A stretch of DNA of 64,000 nucleotides from positions 1-64,000 of the forward strand of contig NZ_JACJRQ010000019.1 of NCBI RefSeq assembly GCF_014697355.1. The letters run 5' to 3'. The position numbers and the translations under genes were made by a program. The notes beneath the pieces were generated by a model. It was not told the DNA's origin and ran no database searches. It was given only the letters and a program-made list of their open reading frames with translations. This DNA comes from Nostoc calcicola FACHB-3891. Its GTDB lineage: Bacteria > Cyanobacteriota > Cyanobacteriia > Cyanobacteriales > Nostocaceae. Within the stretch, counting starts at the first letter, position 1. Each line of letters begins with the position of its first letter. Of this stretch, positions 63,115 through 64,000 are shown piece by piece.

Positions 63115-64000
63115 TCATCTTGTAAATAAATATCCCCGTCCCTGTACGCGGACGCTTGCTGTGGGAAAATAAGTTTTGTTATTTGAAGAGTAATCAAAAT
63201 TACTATTTTGCAACCGAGCTAGTGCATTACCTCGTAAAAACACCTGTGCTGTTGTATTTAGAGTATCAACACAAGCATAAAAGCCCATAAAACTACCCTT
63301 GCTAAGTGATATTCCAGTGGGGCTAGTGGGGCAAGTAGGACTTATAGGACTTGTTGCAATAGAGGTTTGATCGATAAAATCGACTAGTACTACAACAGGT
63401 GTTTTTGTTGCATCATAAGCTGAACTGGCTGTTTTCCATGAATTCATTTGGTTTTTTATACCTGCGGCACCTGGTAAATTCAAGTTAAAACGCTGAAAAC
63501 CTGGTTTGGGGCAGTGGTCGGCATCACTATATTTATCGTTGGGATAATCAGTACCACAACTGACACCGCCAGATGCGAGAATTCCATCACTAATTTCAAA
63601 TCTGGCAATTCGAGCTGCTTTTGACCAAGTGGTGTTATTGTCTTTGATTAAATAGTAGGCTACTAGTGAGTAAACAAAAGTGTCATCTTTTGTGTCTGGT
63701 GTAGTGCTACTAGAAAGTGTAACCCCATCTTGAAGAAACTTACGTTTCCAAAACACTAGAATTGGTTGACAAGTCACATTTGTATCAGAAGCGTCACAAA
63801 AACCAGCTTTTTTAACAGGAGGTATTTGGTCTTTAATTCCTGAGCTTGCTGGGACACTGTTTGAATTGTTAGCCAGTGCAGTTCCATCATATATGTAGAC
63901 AGCTTGTTGTAAATCATTAGCAATGTAATCAGCTGCTGTCTGGATTTCTTGTTCAGAATTTGCCTTTGCTTGCTCCTTTTGATCTGTACTAAGAATATTA
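63115..64000 (-). CDS. hpsC: HpsC-like pseudopilin, 5' end beyond the window
   Basis: The frame is open to the right edge, so a GTG at 63777 is not the start. Visible from the edge: STDQKEQAKANSEQEIQTAA, DYIANDLQQAVYIYDGTALA, then PILVFWKRKFL, VYSLVAYYLI, and C-terminal FLRGNALARLQNSNFDY... ending GRGYLFTR. The 'SEQEIQTAADYIANDLQQAV' and 'VFWKR' stretches match HpsC from Nostoc hps loci as I recall them. The prepilin leader must lie outside. Confidence 0.72.
   Translation of the reverse strand, partial: NILSTDQKEQAKANSEQEIQTAADYIANDLQQAVYIYDGTALANNSNSVPASSGIKDQIPPVKKAGFCDASDTNVTCQPILVFWKRKFLQDGVTLSSSTTPDTKDDTFVYSLVAYYLIKDNNTTWSKAARIARFEISDGILASGGVSCGTDYPNDKYSDADHCPKPGFQRFNLNLPGAAGIKNQMNSWKTASSAYDATKTPVVVLVDFIDQTSIATSPISPTCPTSPTGISLSKGSFMGFYACVDTLNTTAQVFLRGNALARLQNSNFDYSSNNKTYFPTASVRVQGRGYLFTR

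Overview
The window is chromosomal DNA from a filamentous cyanobacterium of the Nostoc/Anabaena type. The evidence is the dense HIP1 octamer GCGATCGC on both strands, a CrtR-type beta-carotene hydroxylase, a CyaC-type receiver/kinase/adenylate cyclase, part of a hormogonium polysaccharide (hps) locus, and intergenic spacers full of short tandem heptamers (GTTAGGA) and G-run/C-run palindromes. Genus is inference. No rRNA, CRISPR array, prophage or intact transposase gene is visible. One tRNA (Gly-UCC) is present.

Layout. 0.2-2.4 kb: a GC-rich MpaB-type oxygenase beside transposon debris. 2.4-8.7 kb: a minus-strand signalling operon (GAF kinase, multi-PAS hybrid kinase, CheY-like receiver). 9-16 kb: a VWA protein, a 57-residue DUF2256 protein, isoaspartyl peptidase, a HicB/HicA pair, glmU, and a receiver/HD-GYP protein. 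16-19 kb: two small non-autonomous transposons with intact target duplications around an MnmD-like methyltransferase and a rhodanese. 19-27 kb: an outer-membrane barrel candidate, a FecR protein with a 27-bp repeat array, glutathione reductase, an esterase and hisC. 30-35 kb: cyaC, a TonB-like protein and the tRNA. 35-40 kb: an M61 peptidase, pyk and crtR. 40.6-41.6 kb: a graveyard of toxin/antitoxin remnants. 41.6-44.5 kb: an OGFr-domain protein, aroH and sppA. 45-48.6 kb: a lipid/envelope run (MlaE-type permease, DUF3119, DUF3086, plsY). 49-55 kb: a DUF2278 protein, an RsbU-type phosphatase, ftsY, nusB and DUF502. 55.8-64 kb: the hps-type cluster (glycosyltransferases, HpsJ, pseudopilins), running off the right edge inside an hpsC-like gene.

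How the genes work together. Signal transduction is heavily represented: three histidine kinases, two response regulators, an adenylate cyclase and a PP2C/RsbU phosphatase. Several genes serve the envelope and secretion: MlaE permease, PlsY, SppA, FtsY, DUF502, the TonB-like protein and the hps cluster. In Nostoc the hps products build and export the polysaccharide used for hormogonium gliding, with pseudopilins and GT2 enzymes encoded together as here.

The most distinctive signal is repeat behaviour. Sequence families that fill the intergenic spacers also sit in frame inside coding genes: twice in cyaC, once in the ATPase domain of a histidine kinase and once in the MnmD-like methyltransferase. 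Another copy truncates a receiver domain, and others supply start codons or C-terminal tails. Two 111-bp and 175-bp elements retain perfect 10-bp and 8-bp target duplications; one of them landed on a gene's stop codon and kept it.
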